Shown here piece by piece: positions 34,275-43,371 of a DNA stretch of 64,000 bases. The notes under the pieces were generated by a model. That model did no database searches, had not been told where the DNA came from, and worked only from the letters and a program-made list of their open reading frames with translations. This DNA is from Inquilinus ginsengisoli_A. Lineage in GTDB: Bacteria; Pseudomonadota; Alphaproteobacteria; DSM-16000; Inquilinaceae. The position numbers and the translations under genes are program-made. Position 1 is the stretch's first letter; every line of letters begins with the position of its first letter. The stretch spans positions 434,001 through 498,000 of the forward strand of contig NZ_JAVDPW010000001.1 of NCBI RefSeq assembly GCF_031453975.1. The letters are read 5' to 3'.

Positions 34275-36115
34275 GCCGCGGCCTCCGTTCCATTGGCCAG
34301 GGCGGGCCAGCGGATGCAGCGGGTCCGGTGCCCGGCCCGAGCCTCGTCGAGTATCACCGGCGCCGCCGTGCAGGCGGCGATGGCATGGCCGCAGCGCGGC
34401 GCGAAGCGGCAGCCCTGCGGGAAGGCATGGGGCTGGGGCACGACGCCGGGGATGCCCAGGGGCTGGCCGTCGCCATCCGGCGTCGCCGCCAGCAGGGCGC
34501 GGGTGTAGGGGTGCAGGGGGGCGGCGAACACCGTGGCGGCATCGCCCTGTTCGACCACCTGGCCGGCATACATCACCGTGACCCGGTCGGCGATCTCGGC
34601 CACCACGCCCAGGCTGTGGGTGATGAAGATCATCGCGGTGCCGGTCTCGCGCTGCAGCTCGGCCAGCAGGTCCAGGATCTGGGCCTGGACGGTGACATCC
34701 AGCGCCGTGGTCGGCTCATCGGCGATCAGCAGGCTCGGCCGGTTGGCCAGCGCCATGGCGATCATGACGCGCTGGCGCATGCCGCCCGACAGCTCATGCG
34801 GCCAGGCATCCAGCCGCCGCTCCGGATCGGCGATGCCGACCCGCCGGAACAGGGATAGCGCCTCGGCCCGCGCCGCCTTGGCCGTCATGGCGCGATGGGC
34901 GCGGATCGCCTCGGCTACCTGGTCGCCGACGCGGTGCACCGGGTTCAGGCTGCTCATCGGATCCTGGAACACCATGGCCATGGCGCCGCCGCGCAGGGCC
35001 CGCAGCGCCGGCTCGTCCAGCCGCAGCAGATCGCGGTCGCCGAGCCAGGCGGCGCCGGCCACCGGCCGCGCCGCCGGCGGCAGCAGCCCCATCAGCGCGG
35101 TGGCGGTGACGGATTTGCCCGAGCCGCTTTCGCCGACGATCGCCATGGTCTCGCCGGGGCGGACCGAGAAGGAGACGTCCTCGACCGGCCGGATTTTTCC
35201 GCGCGGGGTGGCGATCTCGACGGTCAGGCCCTGCAGGTCCAGCACCGCGTCGCTGCGCCCGGCCGGCGGCAGCAGGCCGGGCAGCATCCGGTCGACCAGG
35301 CGCAGGCGGGGGCGAGCCGCCGGCGTGCGCGGGTCGGCCAGGTCGCGCAGCGCGTCGCACAGCAGGTTCATCGCCAGGATGGTCAGGCTCAGCGCCGCGC
35401 AGGGCCACAGCAGCAGCAAGGGCGACTGCTCCATGGTGGCGCGGGCGCCGCGGATCATCAGGCCCCAGGACGGGGCGGGCGGCACCACGCCGAGGCCCAG
35501 GAAGGACAGGCCGCTCTCCAGCACCACCGCGGCGGCGACGGCGAGCGACAGCTGCACCAGCACCGGGCCGGCGATGTTGGGCAGCAGCGTGCGCAGCAGG
35601 ATGCGGCCGGTCGGGGCGCCCAGCGCGCGCACCGCCTCGACATAGTCGTGGCTGCGGGCCGACAGCACCTCGGCATAGGCGACGCGGGCGAAACCGGGCA
35701 GGTACAAGACCGACAGCACCAGGATCAGCGTGCCGGCGCCGGGGCCCAGCAGGGTGACGACCAGCAGCGCCAGCAGCACCGGCGGGAAGCACAGGATGAC
35801 GTCCATGCTGCGCACCGCCAGCAGCTCGCCCAGGCCGCGGAACCAGCCGCCGATCAGGCCGAGCGTGGTGCCCAGGATGCCGGCGATCAGGGCCGAGGCG
35901 AAGGCGACGCCCAGGCTGGTGCGCGCGCCCCAGATCAGGCGGGACAGTACGTCGCGGCCGAATTCGTCATGGCCCAGCGGCGAACCCGGCCCCGGCCCGG
36001 CCAGGCGCTGGGCGATGTCCTGCCTGACCGGATCCGCCAGCCCCAGCCATGGCGCCAGCAGCGCGAGCAGGATGACGAGGGCGACCAGGGCGCCGGGGAG
36101 CCACAGGCGCCTCAT
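34271..36115 (-). CDS. Fused DppC-type permease and DppD-type ATPase
   Basis: 614 residues carrying two proteins that are usually separate. Residues 1 to about 262 are a DppC permease (GHDEFGRDVLSRLIWGARTS, EAA loop EAVRALGAPTGRILLRTLLP). After a linker of about 25 residues (RLRLVDRMLPGLLPPAGR), residues about 290-614 are a DppD ATPase. Walker A is GESGSGKS (328-335), the signature ELSGGMRQRVMIAMAL, Walker B LLIADEPTTALDVT, and the C-terminal Cys motif CRFAPRCGHAIAAC. No frameshift is needed. Such fusions are known in parts of the peptide/nickel family. Overlaps both neighbours by four bases. Confidence 0.93.
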   Translation of the reverse strand: MRRLWLPGALVALVILLALLAPWLGLADPVRQDIAQRLAGPGPGSPLGHDEFGRDVLSRLIWGARTSLGVAFASALIAGILGTTLGLIGGWFRGLGELLAVRSMDVILCFPPVLLALLVVTLLGPGAGTLILVLSVLYLPGFARVAYAEVLSARSHDYVEAVRALGAPTGRILLRTLLPNIAGPVLVQLSLAVAAAVVLESGLSFLGLGVVPPAPSWGLMIRGARATMEQSPLLLLWPCAALSLTILAMNLLCDALRDLADPRTPAARPRLRLVDRMLPGLLPPAGRSDAVLDLQGLTVEIATPRGKIRPVEDVSFSVRPGETMAIVGESGSGKSVTATALMGLLPPAARPVAGAAWLGDRDLLRLDEPALRALRGGAMAMVFQDPMSSLNPVHRVGDQVAEAIRAHRAMTAKAARAEALSLFRRVGIADPERRLDAWPHELSGGMRQRVMIAMALANRPSLLIADEPTTALDVTVQAQILDLLAELQRETGTAMIFITHSLGVVAEIADRVTVMYAGQVVEQGDAATVFAAPLHPYTRALLAATPDGDGQPLGIPGVVPQPHAFPQGCRFAPRCGHAIAACTAAPVILDEARAGHRTRCIRWPALANGTEAAA

Positions 36116-37065
36116 GCCGCACGGATCCGCGGATCGAGCACGGCGTAGAGCAGGTCCATCGCCAGGTTGATCAGCAGGAACAGGCCGGAGACGGTGAGGA
36201 CGATGCCGACCACCATGGGGTAGTCGCGCGCCTCGACCGCGTGCAGCAGCGGGGTCGACAGGCCGGGCCAGTTGAAGACGTATTCCACCAGCACCGTGCC
36301 GCCCAGCATGGTGCCCATCTGCAGGCCCAGCACGGTCAGCACCGGGGTCAGCGCGTTGCGCACGACGTGGTGGACCAGCACCCGGGCGGGGGACAGCCCC
36401 TTGGCCCGGGCGGTGCGGACATAGTCGCGCGACAGGGCGTCCAGCACCGAGGACCGGGTCATCCGGAACACCACCGCGGTCAGCCCCTTGCCGATGGCGA
36501 TGGTGGGCAGGGCGAGCAAGGTCAGGTGCTGCGCCGGGTTCTGTGCCAGCGGCACGAAACCGCCGGCGGGCATCAGCCGCAGGGTCTGGGCCAGCAGCAG
36601 GATCAGCAGCGTGCCGACCACGAACACCGGAATGGCCAGCAGCAGCGCGGCGAGGCCGGAGGCGACGCGGTCGAATGCCCCGCCACGATAGACCGCGGCG
36701 CAGGTGCCGGCCGGGATGCCGATGACGATCGCGATCAGCGCGCCGGCCGCGATCAGCTCCAGCGTGCGCGGCAGGCGCAGCGCGATCTCCTGCGCCACCG
36801 GATAGTCGTCGACCAGGGACGCGCCGAGATCGCCGCGCGTCAGGCCAGCGAGGAAGTCGACATACTGCTCGGCCAGCGGCCGGTCCAGCCCGAGCTTCTC
36901 GCGCAGCTCGGCGACGGTGGCGGGGTCGGGCGCGACGCCGCCCGACGACAGCAACAGCTCCGCCGGATCCCCGGGCACCATGTGCAGCGCCAGGAACACG
37001 ATCGTGACCACGATCCAGGCGAGCCCGATCGATATCCCGATGCGGCGGAGCAGGGCGGCGATCAT
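36112..37065 (-). CDS. Dipeptide-type ABC permease (DppB-like)
   Basis: 317 residues from the ATG at 37065. The N-terminal segment RIGISIGLAWIVVTIVFLAL, periplasmic loop GLDRPLAEQYVDFLAGLTRGD, and EAA-loop region ARAKGLSPARVLVHHVVRNAL are typical of DppB. Six membrane segments. Its ATG overlaps the binding-protein stop (ATGA). Forms the channel with the permease half of the fused protein. Confidence 0.92.
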   Translation of the reverse strand: MIAALLRRIGISIGLAWIVVTIVFLALHMVPGDPAELLLSSGGVAPDPATVAELREKLGLDRPLAEQYVDFLAGLTRGDLGASLVDDYPVAQEIALRLPRTLELIAAGALIAIVIGIPAGTCAAVYRGGAFDRVASGLAALLLAIPVFVVGTLLILLLAQTLRLMPAGGFVPLAQNPAQHLTLLALPTIAIGKGLTAVVFRMTRSSVLDALSRDYVRTARAKGLSPARVLVHHVVRNALTPVLTVLGLQMGTMLGGTVLVEYVFNWPGLSTPLLHAVEARDYPMVVGIVLTVSGLFLLINLAMDLLYAVLDPRIRAA

Positions 37066-38600
37066 CCGAACGAAGTCTCTTCGAGCGTGGCGCCGGAGGA
37101 GGTGGTCAGCGCGCCCGGCAGGTTGGTGAAGCCGGTCACGCCGCGGTCCATGCCGTAGCCCTGCGACCGCCAGGCCAGGCCGGCCAGCGGCACTTCCTCC
37201 AGCGCGGCGCGCTGCATCTCCTTGTAGATCTCGACCCGCTTGGCCGGGTCGAACTCGGCCCGGCCGCGGGCCAGCGCGTCGACGGTCTTCGGCGCCTTCA
37301 GGCCGAAGGACCGGCCATGGGTCGGCGCCAGCGAGGTGTCGATCACCCCGGTCAGGCCGTCGGGGTCGTTGTTGTCGGCGGCCAGGCCGTGGATGCAGAT
37401 GTCGTACTGGCCCTTGGTGCCGCGGGCGACCCGGGTCGACCAGTCGGGCAACTGCAGCTCGCACTGGATGCCGATGGCGGCGAGATGCTGCTGCACCACC
37501 TCGGCGGTGTCCTTGTGCATGCCGTACTGGGCGGTGGCCATCAGCGTGGTCTGGAACCCGTCGGGATATCCGGCCTCGGCCAGCAGCGCCTTGGCGCGGG
37601 CCGGGTCATAGGCCCAGCCATTGGCCAGCTCGTCATCGTACCAGGGTGTGCCGGCGGTGATCGGCACGCCCGCGAGCGGCTTGCCGCGGCCGTAGAAGGC
37701 GGCCTTGACGATGTCCTCGCGCTTCACCGCATGGGCCACGGCCCGGCGCACCCGGGGATCGTCGAAGGGCGGCTTGGTGGCGTTGAACAGCACGCACATG
37801 AACGGCCCCTCGACCGCGTCCAGCTTCAGCCGCGGGTCGGCTTCGACCGTCGCCATCGACTGCCAGGGCACGTATTCGATCATGTCGACATCGCCGGTCT
37901 GCAGCGCCGCGACGCGCAGGTTCTCGTCGGCATAGACGGTGAATTTGATGCCCTTCAGCCGGGGCAGGCCCGGCTTGTAGAACTTGTCGAAGGCGACGAG
38001 GTCGAGCGAGGTGCCGCGCTCCTGCCCGGACAGGCGGAAGGGGCCGGCGCCGACCGGCTCGCTCGGCGTCGAATTCCGCCACAGAATGAAGGTGTTGTAG
38101 TTGGCGAACCAGGTCGGCAGCGTCGCCGTCGGGGTCTTGGTCACCAGGCGGACGGTCTGCGGGTCGGGGATATCGATGCGCTCGATGCCCTGGAACTGGG
38201 TGCGCATATAGGCGGTGGATTTCTCGCCGGCGATCTGCTCGATCGACCATTTCACGTCGTCGGCGGTGACCGGCTCGCCATTTTGGAACACGCAGCCGGG
38301 GCGCAGCTTGAACACCCAGGCGCCCTCGTCGTCGACCGACCAGGATTCCGCCAGCTCGCCGCGCAGCTGGCCCTTGCTGTCATAGGTGACCAGGCTGCGG
38401 TGCAGCATCAGCTTCACGGTGCCGGCGGCGGCGCCGGTGCTGACCCAGGGCTGCAGGTTGGGCGGGAAGGCCGACAGGCCGAACCGCAGGATGCCGTCGG
38501 CCGATTGGGCCCGGGCGGGCAGCGACAGGAAGGGCAGGGCCAGCCCCGCCCGAAGCAGCGTACGGCGCGTCGTGGTGATGCAGCGGCTACCCTCGACCAT
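37062..38600 (-). CDS. Dipeptide-type ABC binding protein (SBP family 5)
   Basis: 512 residues. A twin-arginine-type signal (TTRRTLLRAGLALPFLSLPARA) is followed by the family 5 fold: ESWSVDDEGAWVFKLRPG, FQNGEPVTADDVKWSIEQI, and DDPRVRRAVAHAVKREDIV. Binds peptides, opines, glutathione, nickel chelates or similar compounds. It is the first gene of the minus-strand cluster, divergent from the GntR regulator, with a palindrome about 110 bases upstream of its ATG. Confidence 0.92.
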   Translation of the reverse strand: MVEGSRCITTTRRTLLRAGLALPFLSLPARAQSADGILRFGLSAFPPNLQPWVSTGAAAGTVKLMLHRSLVTYDSKGQLRGELAESWSVDDEGAWVFKLRPGCVFQNGEPVTADDVKWSIEQIAGEKSTAYMRTQFQGIERIDIPDPQTVRLVTKTPTATLPTWFANYNTFILWRNSTPSEPVGAGPFRLSGQERGTSLDLVAFDKFYKPGLPRLKGIKFTVYADENLRVAALQTGDVDMIEYVPWQSMATVEADPRLKLDAVEGPFMCVLFNATKPPFDDPRVRRAVAHAVKREDIVKAAFYGRGKPLAGVPITAGTPWYDDELANGWAYDPARAKALLAEAGYPDGFQTTLMATAQYGMHKDTAEVVQQHLAAIGIQCELQLPDWSTRVARGTKGQYDICIHGLAADNNDPDGLTGVIDTSLAPTHGRSFGLKAPKTVDALARGRAEFDPAKRVEIYKEMQRAALEEVPLAGLAWRSQGYGMDRGVTGFTNLPGALTTSSGATLEETSFG

Positions 38601-38708
38601 GGTGCCATCCCCTGTTTCTGGCGCGCGGACGGCATGGCCCGCGGCCGAGATGTCGATTTTCTGCCCGATGTGGTCCGGGCTTGTTTTGACATCTATCTGG
38701 CTAAAAAT

Positions 38709-38728
38709 TACATGTCAACTAACATGTA
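38709..38728. promoter_or_regulatory. Candidate GntR operator upstream of the importer cluster
   Basis: TACATGT and ACATGTA (38709-38715, 38722-38728) form an inverted repeat with a six-base spacer, CAACTA. The 10-mer ACATGTCAAC at 38710-38719 recurs, inverted, at 39789-39798 on the other side of the regulator gene. The location between divergent genes suits autoregulation and control of the importer cluster. Confidence 0.5.
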
Positions 38729-38878
38729 GACGAGGCGGTGCAGTCCGGCTGCGGCGGGGAAGAGGGCGGGAAGCCGCATGTTTGTACCATTTTCCGGGAC
38801 TGCCGGGCTTTGAGCTTGCTGGCATAACGTGTAATCTTGCCTGCAAACAATCAGGCCCGCTGGCGGCAAAGGGTTCCG

Positions 38879-39583
38879 GTGTCTCAACGCCCAAGACTGA
38901 GCGACATCCTCTATGGCGACATGCTGGGGCGCATCCAGCGCGGCCAGTTCCCGGGCGACGGCAAGCTGCCGTCCGAGAAGGAGCTCAGCCAGAATTTCGG
39001 CGTGTCCCGGCCGATCGTGCGCGATGCCCTGCGCCGCCTGCGCGAGGACGGGCTGATCCAGTCGCGCCAGGGCGCCGGCAGCTTCGTCACCGCAGCGCCG
39101 GCATCGCCGCCGGCCCGGCCGGCGAATGGCGCGCAGGAGATCCAGACGATCTCGGATGTCCGGCGCGTCTACGAATTCCGCATCGCGCTGGAGGGCGAGG
39201 TCGCCTATGCCGCCGCGCTGAACCGCAACGAGGCGCTCACCGCCGCGATCAAGAAGGAGCTGGACGCCATCGACCAGGCGATCCAGACCGGCAAGATCGG
39301 CGTGCAGCAGGACAGCGACTTCCACGCCGCGGTCGCGCGGGCCACGCAGAACCAGTACTTCCAGGCCGCGCTGGCCGCGGTGCGGCCGCATCTCGACTAT
39401 GTCATCGATCTTGCGCGCAGCTTCTCGATGCTGCATTCGGGCGAGCATCTGGCGATGGTCCAGCGCGAGCATGCCGCGGTCTACGAGGCGATCCGCGACG
39501 GCGACGCGGTCAAGGCGCGCGAGGCGATGCAGGCCCATATCCGCAACGCGCAGGAGCGGGTGTTCGACGGCATCCATCTCTAG
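38879..39583 (+). CDS. GntR-family regulator, FCD (FadR) subfamily
   Basis: 234 residues from a GTG at 38879, preceded at five bases by AAAGGG; longer in-frame starts are possible. Winged helix at residues about 8-75 (GKLPSEKELSQNFGVSRPIVRDALRRL, GLIQSRQGAGSFV) and an FCD effector domain with three metal-binding His positions plausible in DSDFHAAVARA and SGEHLAMVQREH. Regulators of this group respond to small organic acids. It is transcribed away from the SBP5 importer cluster and towards the FAD dehydrogenase gene, and probably controls both. Confidence 0.9.
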   Translation: MSQRPRLSDILYGDMLGRIQRGQFPGDGKLPSEKELSQNFGVSRPIVRDALRRLREDGLIQSRQGAGSFVTAAPASPPARPANGAQEIQTISDVRRVYEFRIALEGEVAYAAALNRNEALTAAIKKELDAIDQAIQTGKIGVQQDSDFHAAVARATQNQYFQAALAAVRPHLDYVIDLARSFSMLHSGEHLAMVQREHAAVYEAIRDGDAVKAREAMQAHIRNAQERVFDGIHL

Positions 39584-39918
39584 GGTGTCGAGAGCTGCGG
39601 GATGTCCGGTCATATGACAAGTCGGCCCGTGTGATGCTGGCTGCACCACCGGTTGTCACATTCCCTCCGGCTCGTTCTCGAATGTCGCGATTTTCAAATA
39701 ATTGATTGATATTTAAATGGATTCTGATTCCGGACTGAGGCGAAACACCATCGGAAAGTAGCTCTGTCCGGCTCTGAAAAAAGCATAAGTTGACATGTTG
39801 CTCGGCGGCAACGCAGATTTGAAGGCCAATGGTCCGTGAAACGGCCGGCTGAATCCGTCATGCGGGGCAGGTCACCGCCCGCACCGGGCCCGTGCCTGTA
39901 TCGGGAGAGTCTGCGGAA
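39584..39918. other. Intergenic stretch with AT-rich segment and repeated regulatory motif
   Basis: 335 bases without a gene. It contains the locally AT-rich stretch around 39690-39730 (AATAATTGATTGATATTTAAA), GTTGACATGT at 39789-39798, and the ribosome site GGGAGAG of the next gene. I read it as the promoter region of the FAD dehydrogenase gene. Confidence 0.45.
39789..39798 (+). promoter_or_regulatory. Second copy of the candidate GntR motif
   Basis: GTTGACATGT is the exact reverse complement of 38710-38719. It lies about 120 bases before the FAD dehydrogenase start, in the position of an operator or promoter element. Confidence 0.4.
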
Positions 39919-41352
39919 GTGAACGACACGGCCAGCCATCTCGATGCCCTGCGCGCGCTGGTCGGGGCGCGCGGCCTGCTCGCGGCGCCCGACGACCTGT
40001 CCTCCTACGAGACCGGGGCTCGCTACGATCGCGGCCGGGCGGCGTTCGTCGTGCGGCCGGCCACCACGGCCGAGGCCTCCGCCGTCATGGCCTACTGCGT
40101 CCGCCACGGCATCGGCCTGGTGCCGCAATCGGGCAACACCGGCCTGGTCGCCGGGTCGACGCCCGACGCCAGCGGCGGCCAGGGCGTGCTCAGCCTCGAC
40201 CGGCTGGCCGCGCCCTTCGAGATCGACCTCGCCAACCGCAGCGTCACCGTCGGCGCCGGCACGCGCCTGTCCAGCCTGAACGAACGCCTGGCGCCGCATG
40301 GCCTGACCCTGCCGATCGACCTCGGGGCCGACCCGATGATCGGCGGCATGGTCGCGACCAACACCGGCGGGGCGCGCTTCCTGCGTTACGGCGACATGCG
40401 CCGCCACGTGCTCGGGCTCGAGATCGTGCTGCCGGACGAGGCCGGCACCGTGCTCGACCTCACCCGGCCGCTGCGCAAGAACAACACCGGGCTGGACCTC
40501 AAGCAGCTGTTCATCGGCACCGGCGGCGCCTATGGCCTGGTCACGCGGGCGGTGCTGGAGCTGCGCCGCCTGCCGCAGCAATCGGCCACCGCCATCCTGG
40601 TGCCGCGCGACGATGCCGCGGTGATGGAGCTGCTCGTGGCCTTCGAGGAGCGGGTCGGCGACCATTTGGCGGCGTTCGAGGGGATGTCCGGCGCCGCGGT
40701 CGCCCTGGCGCTCAAGCATCACGACCGCCTGCGCAACCCCTTCGCGCCGCATCCGCCGCCGCCCTTCTGCATCCTGGTCGAGATCGAGCGGTCCTGGGCC
40801 GCGCGGCAGCAGGAGCCGTCGATCGATGCCCTGATGGAGCAGGTGCTGGCCGAGGTCTGGACCTTGCCGGGCGAGCCGCTGGCCGATGCCGTGCCGGGGC
40901 GCGGCGCGGATTTCTGGGCGCTGCGGCACGTGCTGACCGAGAGCCTCGCGGCCGAGGGCCGGGTGATTGCCTTCGATCTCGGCTTCGCCCGGGCCGCGGT
41001 GATGCCGTTCCGCCGCGCCATGGCCGAGATCCTGGCCCGGGAGCATCCGGAGGTCCGGGTCTGCGATTTCGGCCATGTCGGCGATGGCGGCGTGCACTTC
41101 AACCTGGTGGTGCCGCGCGACTCCGCCCTGGCGCTCGACCCGTCGCCGGTGCGCGACCTGGTGTTCGGCGAGGCGGTCGAACGCTTCGGCGGCAGCTTCA
41201 GCGCCGAGCACGCCATCGGCCGGGCCAACCAGGCCTTCTACGAACGCTTCATCGATCCGCGGCAGCGCGGGATCGCCGGCGCGATCCAGGACCTGCTGGC
41301 GCCCGGCCGCCTCGGCGCCGTCGATTTCCGGGAGTCGGCGCCGGCGTCGTGA
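39919..41352 (+). CDS. FAD-linked D-2-hydroxyacid dehydrogenase (GlcD/DLD type)
   Basis: 477 residues from a GTG at 39919 with GGGAGAG nine bases upstream; a GTG at 39892 would add nine codons. The N-terminal PCMH FAD-binding domain reads VVRPATTAEASAVMAYC and VPQSGNTGLVAGSTP, with GGMVATNTGGARFLRYGD. The C-terminal cap has FGHVGDGGVHFNLV, the catalytic/metal His motif, and GSFSAEHAIGR. The family oxidises D-lactate, glycolate or D-2-hydroxyglutarate and passes electrons to ETF or quinones. Downstream of the GntR regulator and likely under it. Confidence 0.9.
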   Translation: MNDTASHLDALRALVGARGLLAAPDDLSSYETGARYDRGRAAFVVRPATTAEASAVMAYCVRHGIGLVPQSGNTGLVAGSTPDASGGQGVLSLDRLAAPFEIDLANRSVTVGAGTRLSSLNERLAPHGLTLPIDLGADPMIGGMVATNTGGARFLRYGDMRRHVLGLEIVLPDEAGTVLDLTRPLRKNNTGLDLKQLFIGTGGAYGLVTRAVLELRRLPQQSATAILVPRDDAAVMELLVAFEERVGDHLAAFEGMSGAAVALALKHHDRLRNPFAPHPPPPFCILVEIERSWAARQQEPSIDALMEQVLAEVWTLPGEPLADAVPGRGADFWALRHVLTESLAAEGRVIAFDLGFARAAVMPFRRAMAEILAREHPEVRVCDFGHVGDGGVHFNLVVPRDSALALDPSPVRDLVFGEAVERFGGSFSAEHAIGRANQAFYERFIDPRQRGIAGAIQDLLAPGRLGAVDFRESAPAS

Positions 41353-41365
41353 CGGCGGTGCCGCC

Positions 41366-41680
41366 TCACGCCTGCCCCTGCGGCCGTGGCGTGAAGGGCG
41401 CGGCTGGGGTCGCTGCGGGCCAGCAGGCGGTGGTGCCGGCCTTGTCCGCGATCAACTGCGGGACCGAGGCCTGGGCCAGGGAGAGATAGACCACATCGCC
41501 GCCCGGCGCGCGGTTGATCAGGGCGGCGACGGCCAGGATCGCCAGCAGCCCGCCGGCCCCGAGCCAGCTGGTCGCCACCTCGCCCCAGCCCAGCGCCAGG
41601 CGCTCGACCGGTGGGCGCCAGCCGGGGGCGGCGTGGCTGTGCTCGATGGTGTCCGAAGGGGGTGTCAGTGCGTCATGCAT
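41366..41680 (-). CDS. Hypothetical single-pass membrane protein
   Basis: 104 residues. One hydrophobic segment (ATSWLGAGGLLAILAVAALI, about residues 36-55) separates an N-terminal, probably cytoplasmic, stretch from a C-terminal part with no recognised domain. It is read towards the FAD dehydrogenase gene, 13 bases from it. No family recognised. Confidence 0.55.
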   Translation of the reverse strand: MHDALTPPSDTIEHSHAAPGWRPPVERLALGWGEVATSWLGAGGLLAILAVAALINRAPGGDVVYLSLAQASVPQLIADKAGTTACWPAATPAAPFTPRPQGQA

Positions 41681-41791
41681 GGGATGGTCCCTTTCGCTGA
41701 TGCCCCTGCAGCATGGCGTCCGGCTGTCGCAGAACTGTGCCGGGCAGGGGGCCGGTTTGTCGCGAGATGTCGCGCCGGGCGCCGGGCCGGG

Positions 41792-42454
41792 TCAGGCGGC
41801 GGCGACGCGGATCGACAGCGGCTGGCTGCGGCCGGGGATGCGGGCCCGCACCGCCAGGGGGAAGCGGGCCAGCCGGGCCTCGGTCGGGGCGGCCGCGGCG
41901 ACCGCCTGGAACAAATCCTCCGAGACGATCAGCCGGGCCTGGTAGGCGCGGGTCATCCGCTCCAGCCGGTTGGCGACGTTCACCGTGTCGCCGTAAACGC
42001 CCAGTTTGGCTCGGGGCTCACCGCCGGTGCGCGGCGCGCCGCCGGTGCGGCCGATCATCACCGCGCCGGCATGCAGGCCGATGCCGACCCGCAGGGCCGG
42101 GGCGCCGCGCCGGATGCGCTCGCGGTTCCAGCCCTCGACCGCCTCCAGCATGGCGAAGCCGCAGCACAGGGCGCCGCGGGCCGAGGCCGCGCCGGCGCCG
42201 CTCCACGCCGCCATCACCCCGTCGCCGATATAGTCGTCCATGGCGGCGGCATGGGCCGCGATCGCGCCCGCCATGCGGCGGTGGAAGCCGTCCAGCAGGG
42301 TGAAGGCGGCGGCGGGGTCCATCGCCTCGCACAGCCGGGTGAAGCCGACGATGTCGGCGAACAGCACCGCGGCGAAAGCGGCGCGGGGCCGCTCCCGCGG
42401 GTGCTCCCACGGCGCAGGTCCGGGGCGCCCGGCGTCCTCGGTTCGCGGCATCAT
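41792..42454 (-). CDS. Class III adenylate/guanylate cyclase catalytic-domain protein
   Basis: About 220 residues from the ATG at 42454; the frame stays open to 42565 and neither start has a good ribosome site. The two metal-binding aspartates are in AVLFADIVGFTRL and DDYIGDGVMAAWSG. The dimer/nucleotide region reads LRVGIGLHAGAV and LGVYGDTVNVANRLERM. There is no sensor, HAMP or membrane domain, so it must be a soluble stand-alone cyclase. It would make cAMP (or cGMP) as a homodimer. Divergent from the two-component system. Confidence 0.85.
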   Translation of the reverse strand: MMPRTEDAGRPGPAPWEHPRERPRAAFAAVLFADIVGFTRLCEAMDPAAAFTLLDGFHRRMAGAIAAHAAAMDDYIGDGVMAAWSGAGAASARGALCCGFAMLEAVEGWNRERIRRGAPALRVGIGLHAGAVMIGRTGGAPRTGGEPRAKLGVYGDTVNVANRLERMTRAYQARLIVSEDLFQAVAAAAPTEARLARFPLAVRARIPGRSQPLSIRVAAA

Positions 42455-42651
42455 GGCCCGGTCATCGCTTGCCCATCCCGATCGCTCGTCGATGGGGGCA
42501 TCCTGCGCGGTGCCTGTCGCAGAGATCTGTCGCCGCACCGGCTTTCGGGTCGCGGAGTGTCGCAAACCGGCGATCCGGCACAGTCTGATACAATTTTTCC
42601 CGAGGGTTTCGCTTTTCGCTTCGGTATTCTGTGGTTGGTTGGAGCGCGCCC

Positions 42652-43371
42652 ATGGAATCCGTCCCTCACATCGCCGTCGTCGACGACCACCGCGACATCC
42701 GCGACCTCGTCGGCAAGTACCTCTCCCAGCACGGCTACCGCATCAGCGTTGCCGAGAGCGCCGCGGCCCTGCGCCGGCTGCTCGAGCGCAGCGCGCCGGA
42801 CCTGATCGTGCTCGACGTCATGATGCCGGGCGAGGATGGGCTGTCGGTGTGCCGGCAGCTGCGCGGCACCAGCAACCTGCCGATCATCCTCTTGACCGCG
42901 ATGGCGGAGGACACCGACCGCATCATCGGGCTGGAGATCGGCGCCGACGACTACCTGACCAAGCCGTTCAACCCGCGCGAATTGCTGGCCCGGATCAAGG
43001 CGGTGCTGCGCCGGGTCAACAGCCTGCCGCCGCAGCGTGGCCGGATGCAGGCGAAGGCGCTGCGCTTCGACCGCTGGCTGCTCGACGTCGGCCGGCGCGA
43101 GCTGGTCGGCCGCGACGGCGTCGCGGTGGCGCTGAGCACCGCGGAGTTCCGGTTGCTGAACGCCTTCCTCGACCATGCCGGGCTGGTGCTCAGCCGCGAC
43201 CAGCTGATGGACCTGACCGTCGGCCGCGCCGCCGACAGCTTCGACCGCAGCATCGACAACCAGGTCAGCCGGCTGCGCAAGAAGATCGAGGCCGACCCCC
43301 GGACCCCGTCGCTGATCAAGACCCATTGGGGCGGCGGGTACAGCTTCGCGGCGGAGGTCGAGCAGGCATGA
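42652..43371 (+). CDS. OmpR-family response regulator
   Basis: 239 residues from the ATG at 42652 (GGAG seven bases before). Receiver: DD at 11-12, phospho-acceptor Asp55 (LIVLDVMMPGEDG), Thr82, Lys104 (YLTKPFNPRE). The C-terminal winged helix (residues about 130-235) reads ALSTAEFRLLNAFLDHAG and RSIDNQVSRLRKKIE. It is translationally coupled to the kinase gene (ATGATG overlap). Confidence 0.95.
   Translation: MESVPHIAVVDDHRDIRDLVGKYLSQHGYRISVAESAAALRRLLERSAPDLIVLDVMMPGEDGLSVCRQLRGTSNLPIILLTAMAEDTDRIIGLEIGADDYLTKPFNPRELLARIKAVLRRVNSLPPQRGRMQAKALRFDRWLLDVGRRELVGRDGVAVALSTAEFRLLNAFLDHAGLVLSRDQLMDLTVGRAADSFDRSIDNQVSRLRKKIEADPRTPSLIKTHWGGGYSFAAEVEQA

Noticed and set aside
39694..41211. 505-codon minus-strand frame over the FAD dehydrogenase
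   Set aside because: Shadow by composition; the plus-strand gene has clear FAD and catalytic motifs.
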